The notes under the pieces were generated by a model that saw nothing but the letters and a program-made list of their open reading frames with translations, had not been told where the DNA came from and did no database searches. This document shows positions 1 through 11,745 of a DNA stretch of 64,000 bases, piece after piece. The position numbers were made by a program, and so were the translations under genes. Positions within the stretch are counted from its first letter, which is position 1. Each line of letters begins with the position of its first letter. The stretch lies in contig OZ020514.1 of NCBI GenBank assembly GCA_963971425.1, forward strand, positions 46,281,527 through 46,345,526. The letters are read 5' to 3'. The DNA comes from Bryoerythrophyllum caledonicum. Taxonomy: Eukaryota; Streptophyta; Bryopsida; Pottiales; Pottiaceae.

Positions 1-61
1 CATTTTATATATATACATATATTTTCAACCTACAACTTTATATACACAGATGTTATATCTA
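1..61. repeat. AT-rich satellite fragment (about 177-bp period)
   Basis: AT-rich sequence with the landmarks 'caacctacaac' and 'acacagatgtta' that recur at 518-640 and 2222-2574. It is the left part of a satellite monomer interrupted by two Helitrons. Confidence 0.7.
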
Positions 62-261
62 TCTACCTATATAATAGGCGACAGTCCGTCTGTCCGCCAC
101 TCCCGGTCACATGACCTTTGGATTTGCCATTTGAAGCAAATGTGCCCTTTGAATTGAATGTGAATTTTGAAAGAATCCTCCATATGTGCCCTTTGGAGGA
201 ATCCTTTATAGTGCCCTTATCCAACAAGAAAGATGTCCAAAGGACACTGGTATGCCACTAA
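62..261 (+). mobile_element. Small non-autonomous Helitron with chimeric ends
   Basis: It starts TCTACCTATATAATAGGCGA after an A and ends with a GTCC/GGAC hairpin followed by CTAA next to a T, the Helitron rule of TC...CTRR between A and T. The 5' end matches the family at 641-2221. The 3' end matches the different family at 262-517. There is no coding capacity. The structure suggests a 5' end that captured a foreign terminator. Confidence 0.7.
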
Positions 262-517
262 TCTATATATATAAAAGAATACATGATGAGAAATGAGCGC
301 GCCGATGAAAATTGAGCTCCATGGACGAAAATATAACTTTTGGATGAATTTATGTGCCCTTTGGAGGAATCCATTGAATGTGCCCTTTGAAGGAATCCTT
401 TGAATGTACCATTTAGAGGAATCCTTTGAATGTGTCCTTTCGTTAGGATTTGGATTTGATCTCAAACAAAAACTATCCAACAAGAAAGGTGTCCAAAGGA
501 CACTGGTATGCCACTAG
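262..517 (+). mobile_element. Small non-autonomous Helitron (family 2)
   Basis: It starts TCTATATATATAAAAGAA directly after the CTAA end of the preceding element. It ends with hairpin GTGTCC-AAA-GGACAC, a 10-nt spacer and CTAG before T. The interior has repeats of 'gtgccctttgAAGGAATCC' type. It is 256 bp and has no protein. The 2575-2865 element shares its 5' end and hairpin design. Confidence 0.8.
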
Positions 518-640
518 TATATATGTAATATTCTATCGATACATTTTATATATATATTTCCAACCTACAACTATACATACACAGATGTTATATATATATT
601 CAACACACAATTATATCTCCATACGATTTATATCTATATA
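518..640. repeat. AT-rich satellite fragment
   Basis: Continuation of the satellite, including 'ctccatacgattta', which recurs at a 177-bp spacing near 2371 and 2548. The short frames in this AT-rich repeat are not credible genes. Confidence 0.75.
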
Positions 641-1235
641 CTAGGGTTGGTACCCGTCGTCCCGACGGGGAGAGCGGAGGGTGGTGTGTTAAATTCACGT
701 TTGTATGTTTTGTATTTTAAAACCTATAAGCTCAAATCGAATCTAAGTCGAATCAAGTACATTCTCCGTTGTCATCAACTGACCGGGGCAATCCCAAGTT
801 AAATAAACATATGTAAATGAAAAAATAAAATTTACCCATTATATATGCATTATGTACTATATATACCTACTATTCACTTTAAATACCCATTATTTATTTC
901 ATATACGTGTTATTGTCTTTAGATAACTATCATTTATTTTATGTACCCGAGGTAGTATGTTGTGTAGTTTCAATATGTTGGAAGTTATGGTTTTACTTTT
1001 CTATTTTTGATACATAATACAATTTTAAAACTCAATAAGCCAAATTTGAATAAAATGGCACTATAAAGGATTCCTCCAAAAGGCACTATAAAGGATTCCT
1101 CCAAAGGGCACATATGGAGGATTCTTTCAAAGTTCACATTCAATTCAAAAGGCACATTTGATTCAATTCGCAATTCCAAAGGTCATGTGACCGGGAGCGG
1201 CGGATGGATAGACTATCGCCTATTATATAGATAGA
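641..1235 (-). mobile_element. Non-autonomous Helitron (family 1), minus strand
   Basis: On the minus strand it begins TCTATCTATATAATAGGCGA (1235 downward) and ends in hairpin CCCGTC-GGGAC-GACGGG followed by TACCAACCCTAG at 641. It is 595 bp with no transposase. It contains the uninterrupted sequence (around 1001-1010) into which another Helitron inserted in the neighbouring copy. Confidence 0.8.
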
Positions 1236-2221
1236 CTAGGGTTGGTACCCGTCGTCCCAACGGGGACAACGGAGGGTGGTGTGTTAAATTTACATTTGTA
1301 TGTTTTGTGATTTAAAACCTATAAGCTCAAATCGAATATAAATCGTATCAAGTACATTCCCCGTTGTCATCAACTGACCGGGGCAATCCCAAATTAAATA
1401 AACATATGTAAATGCAAAAATAAAATTTACCCATTATATATGCATTATGTACTATATATACCTACTATTTTTTTTAAATACCCATTATTTATTTCATATA
1501 TGTGTTATTGTCTTTAGATAACTATCATTTATTTTATATACCCGAGGTAGTATATTGTGTAGTTTCAATGTGCTGGAAATTATGGTTTTAATTTTCTATT
1601 TTCTACTTATATAATAGGCGACAGTGTGTCTGTCCGCCGCTCCCAGTGATGCACTCTTCTTGACTCTTGATTTTGACCTCTTGATGTGAAGGGTTTTCTC
1701 CTCCTATATAAGGTAGTAACCTAATGACTCTTGATTTTGACCTCTTGATGTGAAGGGTTTTCTCCTCCTATATTAGGCAATAACCTAAAGTGGTACTTAT
1801 GTGCACAAAGGGTCGATCAAAATGCAAATTTAAACAAAGGTCCTTTATTTTTGGAGTGGATTTAAACTAGGATAACGTTTATATGCACTCCAAATATAAA
1901 AGTATTTTTCCATTAAGATTTGAGCTTATAGGTTTTAAAATACATAGCAAGACACGCGTAAATTTAACACACCACCCTCCGTTCTACTCGTCGGGAGGAC
2001 GGGTGCCAACCCTAGTTGATACATAATACAATTTTAAAATTCAATAAGCCAAATTTGAATAAAAGGGCACTATAAAGGATTCCTCCAAAGGCCACATATG
2101 GAGGATTCTTTCAAAGTTCACATTCAATTCAAAATGCACATTTGATTCAAATGGCAATTCCAAAGGTCACGTGACCGGGAGCGGCGGACGGACAGACACT
2201 GACGCCTATTATATAGTTATA
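1236..2221 (-). mobile_element. Non-autonomous Helitron (family 1), interrupted
   Basis: Its 3' CTAG at 1236-1239 abuts the TC start of the previous minus-strand copy, so the two lie head to tail. It is closely similar to 641-1235 along its length once the 414-bp insertion 1602-2015 is removed. Its 5' end is slightly decayed (TATA instead of TCTA). Confidence 0.75.
1602..2015 (+). mobile_element. Non-autonomous Helitron nested in another Helitron
   Basis: It starts TCTACTTATATAATAGGCGA and ends with a CCGTC-type hairpin and CCAACCCTAG. Comparison with the uninterrupted copy (ctattt|ttga near 1006/1007) shows a precise insertion without target duplication, the hallmark of Helitrons. The site is T|T rather than the usual A|T. 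The interior has two copies of a segment containing 'gaccTCTTGATGTGAAGGG'. Confidence 0.85.
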
Positions 2222-2574
2222 TACAACATACAACCATACATACATACATTTTATTCATATATACAAGATACAATAATTATATATCAATACATTTTATATA
2301 TGTATATATTTCCGACCTACAACTATACATACACAGATGTTACATATATATACAATACACAATTATATCTCCATACGATTTATATCTATATATACAACAT
2401 ACAACTATACATACATACATTTTATTCATATATACAACATACAAGAATTATATGTGGATACATTTTATATATATATACATATATTTCCAACCTACAACTT
2501 TACATACACAGATGTTATATATATATATTCTACATACAATTATATCTCCATACGATTTATATCAAAAAAAAGAA
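2222..2574. repeat. AT-rich satellite, two adjacent monomers
   Basis: Almost two tandem copies of the 177-bp unit, with landmark 'ccatacgatt' at 2371 and 2548. The sequence is dominated by TATA/CATA steps. Confidence 0.8.
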
Positions 2575-2865
2575 TCTATATCTATAAAAGAATACAGGAT
2601 GAGAAACACGTCGATGGATGCACGCGTCGATGAATAACGCTTTTGGATGGACAGCTAAAAGTTAGCGTTTTGGATAAAAGGACGGGGCGGGATTAGGGTT
2701 TGAAGATGGGGACGGGGACGGGGTCGGGGGACGGGGGACGGAGGACGGGGACAAGGGGACAAGGACGAGGGGGACGAAGGATTGGAGGGAAAGGGCTAGG
2801 GGACGGGGAGGTGGGGACTGAACACAAAAAAATGTTGTGTCCGAAGGACACGGGTAACACTCTAG
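2575..2865 (+). mobile_element. Non-autonomous Helitron (family 2), G-rich
   Basis: It starts TCTATATCTATAAAAGAA and ends with hairpin GTGTCC-GAA-GGACAC, spacer and CTAG before T. The interior has a G-rich run of GGGGACGGGG type (about 2680-2815), absent from the sister copy at 262-517. Confidence 0.8.
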
Positions 2866-2929
2866 TAAAGATAGAGAATGAAAGATTGAATAGAAATAAC
2901 TAGAATCAATTTTTCACTCAGGGATATAG

Positions 2930-3025
2930 GATTTGAAGGTTAAGGATGTAGGATGTAGGATTAGGGTTAGGACAGGGTTTAGGGTTTAGCATTAGGGTTA
3001 GGGTTAGAGTTTAGGGTTTAAGTTT
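2930..3025 (+). repeat. Interstitial telomere-like repeats
   Basis: A degenerate run mixing TTTAGGG and TTAGGG words (for example 'ggtttagggtttag', 'ttagggttagggttag'). It is too degenerate for a functional telomere end and is likely an interstitial remnant. Confidence 0.6.
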
Positions 3026-3630
3026 TGTATTTTTTGTTCTATTCAATGTTTAAAAATTTTAATCCACAAATGGAGATGTATATACCTTGATTATTTAATA
3101 ACAGCTCATCTTCTGGATTTTGATGTATTTAGAAATTGTATTCAAGTTAACAAGACTTACTTCATTCATTTGTTAATTTTCAACTAACATCTTTCATTTG
3201 AAGGTTATTCCAAAGTTTAAACTTTATCATGTTCAAATACACCATATTACATGTAGAATACCGCGCCCGCCACTTTGGAAATTAAATTGTGAAAAGTAAG
3301 TTCATAAATCAAATGTGTAAAATTATATTTGCAAATGAAATGTGTGAAAATAAAATTTGCAAATGAAATGTGTAAATTAAATTTAAAAATCAAATGTATA
3401 AATAAAATTTGCAATTTAAATTTACAATTCAAAAAAGTTCACGTAAAGAAAGTAATGAAAAGTAATGAAAATGAAGTAATGAAGACTCAAATCACACAAG
3501 AAAGTAATGAAAAGTCAAATCAAGAAAAGAACTTCACGGCTTGTAGAGAAGTTCACTCCAGACAAATGATGGAAAAATCATCATTAGAAGTGCCAAATGG
3601 TAACTCAGCCGTCGTGGTTGACCGCTTGGT
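3026..3630. other. AT-rich non-coding stretch
   Basis: No credible gene. Between 3280 and 3440 a degenerate repeat of about 27 bp, built on AAATTTGCAAATGAAATGTG, is visible. From 3445 to 3530 'gaaagtaatgaaaa' recurs. Confidence 0.4.
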
Positions 3631-3903
3631 TCCATCATCATTACTTTTTCCATTACCTCCCTCCCGCCACCACCAACTCCAGCCCTTCCAAGTCCTCCCA
3701 TTCTTGCTTTTCAAACGCTTCTTGTTTTCTTAGCTTCCCCTCTTTGTCTTTCTCCTCCCGCGTGTTGTTTTATCGTGTTGTTTTTTCTTGCGTTGAGTAT
3801 GGACTGTAGTACATTAGGGTGAATTTGAGTGCGAGGTCAATTTGGGAGTAGATGCAGCAGGAGTACGAGGCCATTTGTGAGTAGCAGCAACAGGAGTGTG
3901 AGG
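3631..3903 (+). promoter_or_regulatory. CT-rich stretch, probable upstream region of gene A
   Basis: A pyrimidine-rich tract (3640-3780) typical of plant leaders. The sequence up to 3903 would be contiguous with 24042 if the Ty3/gypsy element were removed, which places it about 0.8 kb before the first coding exon of gene A. No TATA box was recognised with confidence. Confidence 0.3.
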
Positions 3904-6256
3904 TGGGAGCCGCAGAAACGGCTCACGGTGACGAATGGACCACGCATTGTGTCCATTATGGTTAACAAAGTAGTGGAAATGGGTTATCCCATTGGTTAGT
4001 TCATGGTTTTTGATCAAGATGGCTAAATAGCCTTTCCATGCACTAATCCTTTAATTAGGAGCCACATTGTGGCAACCAAGAATTTTATGAAGTTAACCAA
4101 AAAATAAATAGAAAGGAAAAAATGAGAAAAGGTAGAAAAAACAAAAACAATAGAAAAGAAGTAGAAATAAAAGTGGTGGAGAAGAATTTACCTCCTACCG
4201 AGTCATGGACCACAATTGGCCACGATGGGAAAATCACGAAAGAAAAAATTAGGAGAAGAAGAGAAATGATGGTGAGGGGAAGGAAAAAAGAAGGAGGCTT
4301 AAAAAGCCCTTAAAAAAGTAGTTAAAAGGTCCAAAAGGCTTGGGCAAACCCCTCACCAACCACTAAGTAAAATTAGGAATTACCCCAAGCAAGGGAAATT
4401 CAATCTAGGTAGATTAATTAGAATAAGCATCCTTGGAATTAGCTTAATAGCTCACTTATTGGAGATCATGTGCACCCCATGTGGCATGAAATTAAAGTAG
4501 GAGATTTAGATATTCCTTGGTTAGTGGGACACCCACTTTTGTTAATGCAAGGGTGGCACGGAGATAGGTAGTCATAGGTTAATAGTTGTTTTAAGAGGAA
4601 AGTCATTAATGGAAGGTGGAAAAGGCGGCGGGGAACATCCTTGGGAACGCAAGGAGAGCAAAGGCTTGGGGAGGTTATCCCCTGGAGAGGCTCATTTGGT
4701 AGTGTGCAAGGAATGTGGTGAGAAGGGTGAATAGGGAGAGAGACTGAGAAACTTAGAGAGAGCCGGAAGCCCCGGCCACGAACAGGAGAAAAATTAGGTT
4801 AGGAGCAAAGGTCGAATCACGAGCAAGATCACAAGAGTTGGAGCAAGCACGACGAACAAGAGGAGCAAGATCACGACGAGGAGCAAGCACGACGAACAAG
4901 AGGAGCAAGATCACAAGAACTGGAGCAAGCACGACGAACAAGAGGAGCAAAATCACAAGAGCTGGAGCAAGCACAAGAAGGCCGAATCACGAGCAGGATC
5001 ACGAGAGCTGGAGTGAGCATAAGAAGGCCGAATCATGAGCAAGATCACACGAGCTGGAGCAAGCACGACGAACAAGAGGGTGAAGATCACACAAGCTGGA
5101 GCTGAAGTCGAAGAAGGCCAAATCACGAGCAAGATCACAAGAGCTGGAGCAAGCACAATGAACAAGAACGTGAAGATCACGGGAGCTGGAGTAAGCACAA
5201 GAACGCCGAATCACGAGCAAGATCATACGAGCTGGAGCAGGCAGAAGAAGGCCGAATCACGAGCAAGATCACACGAGCTGGAGCAAGCACAAGAAGGCCA
5301 AATCACGAGCAGGATCACAAGAGCTGGAGTGAGCATAAGAAGGCCGAATCACGAGCAAGATCACACGAGCTGGAGCTGAGCACAACGAACAAGAGGGTGA
5401 AGATTACGAGCTAGAGCTGAAGTTCGAAGGCGAAGGACGGAGGGTGAACCGAACTAAATCAAGCAGCCTCTCCTCTCCCTTGGACTAGTGAACAATTCCT
5501 TGTGCATGATAGGTACCATAATTTTCTAAATACAAAAATCACGCGGAAGTGCTGCCAATTTTTTATTAGGATTAGGGTTTGCTATATGTTCAACCCAACA
5601 ATCGGTTTAATCGTCATTAGTAAGTGAACACAACTGGAGGCTCATGCATGGTGTAAGTTTCGAATAGGATTACTTGTGTAAATGTATGTGGTGTACACGT
5701 GAATGTGTGGTGCATGATCTTGAATAAACGCATATGTTAAGTGTACACTACTGGTCGTTGGCTGTGGGTCCAGGATTGAGTCAAACGGTTAATTAAAGGC
5801 TGCCATCGTGTTAAGCAAGAAAAACTAATAAGAATACAAAAAACAAACATAGAAAACGGAGTCATAACCACAAAGATAATGAAGAATTAAACTTTGGGGA
5901 TAATAAGAAGAAGCCTGTCTGCTGGCCACTGCTGTCAGGGTCGCACTTAATTCTGGAATTGATTGTTGAGGTTCTTATCAAGTTCAGAAGGTGGAATTGA
6001 ACCTATTTGAGCTTTAAAACGTTGAAAACCGAGCTTTAAGGTGGAACTTATGCTTGCTTAAAAGTTGGGTTTAATTTAAGGCTGGATCTAGCCATCACAA
6101 CACTAATCATTAACGAACCTTCTTAAGTGACCACACCTTGGGTCACCATGCTTGTATGAATGGTTGAAGTATGTTTGAACAAGGGGCTGCGTCCCACACT
6201 TAGGGTCTTGTGTTCAAGATAAGCCACCCGTTAGGGGGTGGTTTATTTGGCTCACA
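3904..6256 (+). repeat. 5' LTR of the Ty3/gypsy element (2,353 bp)
   Basis: Nearly identical to 13980-14880 and 23206-24041 of the 3' LTR. It starts with a hairpin GAGCCG-CAGAAA-CGGCTC and ends TTTATTTGGCTCACA. A minisatellite lies at 4797-5412. Confidence 0.9.
4797..5412 (+). repeat. LTR minisatellite, short version
   Basis: Tandem units of about 40-46 bp built on 'gagctggagcaagcac' alternating with 'gacgaacaagagggtgaag' or 'aagaaggccgaatcacgag', roughly 14 units. The matching array in the 3' LTR is about ten times longer. Open frames here are a by-product of the repeat. Confidence 0.9.
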
Positions 6257-7941
6257 TTTTGGTGCGTCCGCCGGGAGGAGGTGTGTTTGTGGTTTGATTG
6301 TGTTAATCATTCTATCGTTGGATGTAGGTACAAACGCTAATAGCCTTATGGTGTAGGGAGCGGCATTGGGTAGCTTGAGGTAAGTGCCCAACTTGCTCAT
6401 GTATGGTTGACTGATTGTTGAGTTGTGAATGCCTTGTGAATGTTTGGAAGTATTGAGAATGCATGAGTGCCAAGTTGTGTTCAAAGGTGGGGGTCTAGAA
6501 GGGAGTGTGGTTTCCCGACCTTCCAACCACAAAACACCTTGTGTTGGAAGGATCCCCTTCTAGGCTTGTGGCTTGAGTTGAGCAAAGGGCCTAGGGGTAA
6601 AAGGTTGAGGCCCTCCCACGGAAATCCACAAGGATATCCAGTGAGCTCTTAGGTCGAAGGGGAAGGGTGCATGAGCCGGGGTTTGGGACAATGGCACCCG
6701 TTCCTTCCTCCAGTGCTTGACTAACCACCAAGGTAAGTACAACTTGGTGTGAATTGAATGGTTGAATCAAATGTTGCAAGTCAATGATATGTATGTGTGA
6801 ATGAGCTACCTTGGAGGGGAGTTCGAGTCATGGACGCATCCAAGACGTAGGGGTGCTGATTGGAAGGAGCGCAGCATACGGTATGTGCCCTACATCCTCT
6901 CTTAGGACTGCGAATAGTAAGATAGGGTTAATTGGATGAAGTGACCACTTTAGGGTTAAGAAAAAACCTGATTCCCCACTTGAGCCGTGTGGAACACTTG
7001 CCTTAGAAACGCTAGGGCTGGCCAACCACAAATTGTATAAAAAGAACTCGTGCAAACAAGTGGAGTGGCTGGAGTTGCTAAAAGGTAAGTTCCCCCCCTC
7101 TCAAACATTGCATGTTCTCAATTGGTTGGCCTTAGAATCGTTAGAGTGCGAATAGGTCCACGGTAGTTTCCAACTAATGGTGGTTGGTGGCTGGAGATGC
7201 ATTAAGGTATGTTCCCTTCACGGTGATAACATGGTTCACACACATTATTGTATGTTGTCTGGTGATTTTGTCGTTTTCCTCCTAGTGGGTAATGCCTAGC
7301 TCAAAGAGGTAAAAGGTGGAAGGGAGATACCAAGGATACCAAGGAGCCCCACCTTTTATCAAGTTGAGGCCTAGGTCAGCCCCACAGTAAGGATTTGTAC
7401 CGTGTGGCGCCAATTGGGGAACAACTTTCCAACGGGGTGATGCTCGTGGAGACATTCCTCAATTCGGTTAGCCTTTTGTCGTTTGTCCTTGAAGGGTAGT
7501 CCTTAATGAGATTCTTCGGCGGCTTCATCGAGCTAAAACTCCACAACTAAAAACCCTGGTCTTGGTCTTGAGTCAGTCCATCCTCGTGATAGTATTGGTA
7601 GTAGGAGTGTTGAAAACACCCACTCATCGTTCGAGATAGGCCGTGCTTCGTGTAGATCCACCCACGACCTTTAAACCTTGGGCGGGAAACCTTTTTGAGG
7701 ACATGACTATCATCAACAAACGACAAGACCTTACCTTTGGACCCTAGAGTAGATGTCCCGTGCCACAAGGTCCCAAAGACCTTCCCTCACACCACCGTGG
7801 GAACCGGCGAGTGAACAAAGGAGTAGATCTAGGGAACTCACCGAGGACACGGCGGAAGGATTCTTAGAGGTTTAGCTAGAGGCTCTCCCAGCTCCTCCCC
7901 TTCCCTTTCCCCCATCTTTCGCTTTCCCTTTATTTGACCCG
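6257..7941 (+). other. Retrotransposon leader with weak primer-binding-site candidate
   Basis: Starts directly after the LTR with TTTTGGTGCGTCCGCCGGGA. This resembles the TGGYGC...CCGGG tRNA-complementary sites of plant Ty3/gypsy elements but matches tRNA-Asp only loosely. No coding domain was seen in the remaining 1.6 kb. The CT-rich 7890-7935 stretch precedes gag. Confidence 0.45.
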
Positions 7942-9338
7942 GTGAACACCACCAACACCACTAGTCCACAAGGCACCACCTCAGCCCCTACCATGGCCTC
8001 TAGAGGACCACCCCAGGTTCGGCCTCCCATCAACCCCTTGGTTCAGCCAAGGGGTTTACCAATCGTAGTACCCGAGGGCTTGCAAACGGCGCCTATGCCA
8101 CCCAACTTGCCCACATTTAGAGGAATCAAGGATGAAGACCCCTCCGCACATGTGGAACGGTTTCTAGAGCTCCTCACTACTTGCCTCATCACCAACACCG
8201 GGTATCTCCTAGTGTGGTTCTCGTGTACCTTGAGGATGCCGCTTATGAGTGGTATAGGAACCACCCCCCCGACACCTTTCAGGATTGGGATAGCCTCATG
8301 AGGGCCTTTTTGGAGCACTTTAGACCCGAAGTAGGTCAAAGTAATGCCCTCACAGCCCTAGCCGCGCTACGCCAAGGTCCAGGGGAGGATATCACGACAT
8401 ACATTAGGAGATTCGACCTGGTGGTTATAAGATTCGTGGAAAACCTCCTCACCAATGATACCTTAACCCAATTCTTTATCCAAGGGTTTAACAATGAGGG
8501 AATCGTTAGGAAGATTTTGAAGGTCTGCCCCGCATCCTTAGAAGAGGCCAATGCACAAGCTAGGCTAATAGAGCAGGTTGATCGAGACCAAGAGCGCATG
8601 TGGAGAAAGGAAGATCACCATATTCCTAGTTTCATACCCATCCATGTCGAGGGCAAGGGACTTGTCCTAGAACCTAACCAAGAATCCACAGGTGCACAAG
8701 TTCCTACGTGGAACTACTATGCTCTACCCTTGGACGTTAGGCCACCAACAGTTCTTCCTGAGCTCAGCTATCATGGAGAGCGGGGCATATGGTAGGAGGA
8801 AATGAAGAACAAAATCCTCCAAGGCCAACAAGGCTTCCAGGATCAATTAGCTCAACAAATCAAGGCCATGCAAGACCAAATGGCCTTGTTGATTAAAAAC
8901 CAAGTCCCTAACCCCACACCTCCACCCATAGAGTCCGGTAGACATGCTTCGGGCCTATGGTGTATTCAATGTAGTCAACCAGGCCACACCAGCCTTTTTT
9001 GCACGACTCCAGTGGCAGCACCCCAAGCCACTCAACCTCCGTACGTGCCTCCCCGTAGGAACCAACCGCCAGCGGTAACTAGCTACGTACCGCAAGGCTA
9101 TGCATCTCCAAGCCAAGGTTATGGGGGACCTCCGAGACCACGATATGAAATCCATCACACGTGTGGCAAGAGACACGCACCGGGGCAATGTTGGGTCGAA
9201 AGTGGAGTGGTATGTGGTAACTGTGGGGGTAATCACCCTATCCAAGTATGTCGTAGACCGGACAAGGTAATTATCAAAGCCCTTCCCACTAGGGAACTAC
9301 CCTCAACAAGCCCAAGACCATTTGAGAGGTGCACGTAA
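7942..9338 (+). pseudogene. gag: Gag polyprotein remnant (Ty3/gypsy)
   Basis: The frame starting at 7942 gives the N-terminal 'LPTFRGIKDEDPSAHVERF', then continues in another frame from about 8200 with the retrotransposon gag core (YEWYRNHPPDTFQDW, IRRFDLVVIRF). After an in-frame TAG near 8793 comes a zinc knuckle CX2CX4HX4C (C-IQ-C-SQPG-H-TSLF-C, about 8965) and a second, variant knuckle CX2CX3HX4C (about 9210). Gag packages element RNA into cytoplasmic particles. One frameshift and one nonsense mutation prevent a full product. Confidence 0.85.
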
Positions 9339-10560
9339 CCCCACCTCCGATAATACCCTTAGGCCGCCTAGTCTCTACTACGACTACAACAATAATCGCC
9401 AAAATCAGACTCCTCCAATGGGAGTTAATACCAAGGCCGATTACATCCTTATTAGCCAAGGACAAAACTACGGGGGCCAACAAAACCAAGGACAAAACCC
9501 CGGGGGCAACCAAAACCAAGGCCCACAAGATGTGCACTATGCCACCATGTCAAGTGAAATCGTGTCCACACACATCCCTTCCCTCACTGAGCTCAATGTA
9601 GTTTTCCACGAGGTTAGCACAACCAAGGAAGCAAAAACTTGTGAGTTACCCGCATTGGCAGTCCAGACTCGGTATAACCGGCGGGAGCTTAGGTACTCGA
9701 GTCCCCCTTCTCCCATACCAGAGAAAGGTGAGACCTCAGAGGAGGATTCACCTCACTTCTCTGACCTAAACGATACTACCAAGGAGGCGGTGGAAGGCAC
9801 TAAACGAGCCAACTTAAGGTCCTCCCATGGGACACCTAGGTCTCGAACACCCTTGTCCACCACCCCAGGACCATGGGAGGGTCCCCTAGTCCCTAGTCCC
9901 GAGGTAAACACATTTCCGCGTGTCGAGGAACACGTGGGAGAAGGGCCTTACAATTTATGGGCGGATTTGAGTCGCCTCAAGGCATACATCACCATAGCCC
10001 AACTATTAGAGGTATCACCACTCATGAGGAAGGTCCTTAGGTCGGGCACCCGAGTGAAGCGAAGGCCTAAGGCAAGGGTTAGGTTGGCGGCTCGTGTTAA
10101 ATCCGCACACCCCAATATCGAGGTCAAGGCGGTTCAAATCGAGGTTTCAATTGTGGACAAGGTGGTACCCAATGTACTAGTGGACGGTGGTAGTGGTTTG
10201 AACATTATGCCCCTCTCAACCATGGAGAAGCTAGGCCTGGACATCACGGAACCTTCACCGTACATCATCAACATGACTAATCAAAGCTCGGAGGCCCCGT
10301 TAGGCCAAATTAGTTGTTGTAAAGTGACCACAGGGGGGGGGTAGAGTATTCCCTCACCTTCCAAGTCATTCGAATGCACTCCAACAAGGAGGCATATCCC
10401 TTGCTACTAGGTAGGCCTTGGTTGCGAATTGCCAATGCCACGGTAGAATGGGGAGGACCAAATCCAAACATCACCTATGGTCCACCGGAGAACCCTACTA
10501 CGGTCCATATCCAACCAAGTAGGCTAGGACTATGTCACGGTTGCATGGGCTTGTCAGAGG
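9322..10560 (+). pseudogene. Linker and aspartic protease remnant
   Basis: After a frame change near 9330 a Q/N-rich and P/S/T-rich linker leads to a retropepsin-like segment with LVDGGSGLNIMP (about 10170-10205), where the usual D-S/T-G reads D-G-G. The C-terminal protease motif LLLGRPWL follows at about 10400 in another frame. The break coincides with a run of G residues near 10331-10340, a likely slippage indel. The protease would mature the polyprotein. It is inactive here by frameshift. Confidence 0.75.
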
Positions 10561-11061
10561 ATGAATCACAAGAGGTTCTAACAAAGGAGCCTCCCCAAAA
10601 GGGTGAGGTTTGCGCCCCACGAGGCGGTGGATCGAGCCCAACCCTCGAAGGCCCACGTGATGCCGTTCAAGAGCATGGGACCGGGTCTTTATGAGTGGGT
10701 TCCTAGCGGTGAATTTGTAGAGTGGTTGAAAGAACACCCCACCTCAAGCGCGGATGAAGATATATCCGTGCATTTCATGGATAGTGAGTTGATTGAAGTG
10801 GAAACCAAGATGGATGTGGGCCTGGTTCCCCTTCTAGATGACCTAGAACCGGCAGCAGTGTTTGGCATGGATATCGATGGCACACAAGGGACGGAGTTGG
10901 AGGTTTTAATTGATGAGGGTCCTCTCAATCCATCTCTCCACTTTAGGAGGACATCCACCGGTATCCTAGCTAGTGGTTCGGGGGCAACATACCCCTAAGT
11001 TCCAAATGATTAGTACAAGGGACCTACTTAACAACCACACGTACATCACGATGATTGGAAG
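10561..11061 (+). pseudogene. Protease-RT linker region
   Basis: Acidic open frame 10603-10998 (VHFMDSELIEVETKMD, FGMDIDGTQGTELEVL) between protease and reverse transcriptase. No domain was recognised. Similar linkers occur in plant Ty3/gypsy polyproteins. Confidence 0.5.
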
Positions 11062-11745
11062 TTGATGGCGGTCTCTCATGAGGAGGAAGAAGTCCGTAGT
11101 ATAAAGGTGGGTGTTGGATTGACCGAGGAGGAGATGGTGAAATATAAGTATCTAGTGGTCGAGTTTCAGGACATTTTTGCATGGTCATATAAAGACCTTA
11201 AGGGCATTTCCCCGGCGGTGACACAACATCACATTCCCCTTCTCCCGGGCACTACTCCCATTAGACAAAAAGAGCGGTGTATGAATCCAAACCTACAGCT
11301 CATTGTCAAGGCAGAATTGGAGAAGCTACTCCAAGCGGGGTTCATTAAACCCGTAGAGATATCCGATTGGGTCTCCCCCATGGTGTTGGTTAAAAAGAAA
11401 AATGGAAAGCTACGGGTGTGCATTGACTATAGGAAACTCAACCACCACACCCAAAAAGACCACTTTCCCTTGCCATTTATCAACACCATCTTAGAGGAGG
11501 TAGGTGGTCATGAGCTTTACATGTTTATGGATGGCTACTCGGGCTATAATCAAATCTCCATTGCCCTTGAGGACTATCACAAGACCGCCTTCACTACCCT
11601 GTGGGGCACATTCATTTATTTGGTCATGCCTTTTGGGCTTTGTAATGCCCCTTCCGCGTTCCAGAGGGCCATGACCTATGTCTTTTCAGACCTATTACAC
11701 AAATCAATGACGGTGTTCATTGATGATTTTAGCACCGAGTCCACG
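11062..11745 (+). pseudogene. Reverse transcriptase remnant (Ty3/gypsy)
   Basis: Contains the RT landmarks in order: WVSPMVLVKKKNGKLRVCID (about 11370), FMDGYSGYNQI (first catalytic Asp, about 11525), MPFGLCNAPSAFQRAM (about 11628) and the active-site pair in FIDDF (about 11717). The frame is lost at about 11745 and resumes in another frame for the thumb and connection. It copied element RNA into cDNA. Confidence 0.9.

Noticed and set aside
2171..2587. Tyr/Ile-rich open frame
   Set aside because: It spans a Helitron end and the AT-rich satellite and is a composition artefact.
6257..6280. Firm assignment of the primer-binding site to tRNA-Asp
   Set aside because: The match to TGGCGCCGTTGCCGGGG is too poor to name the tRNA.
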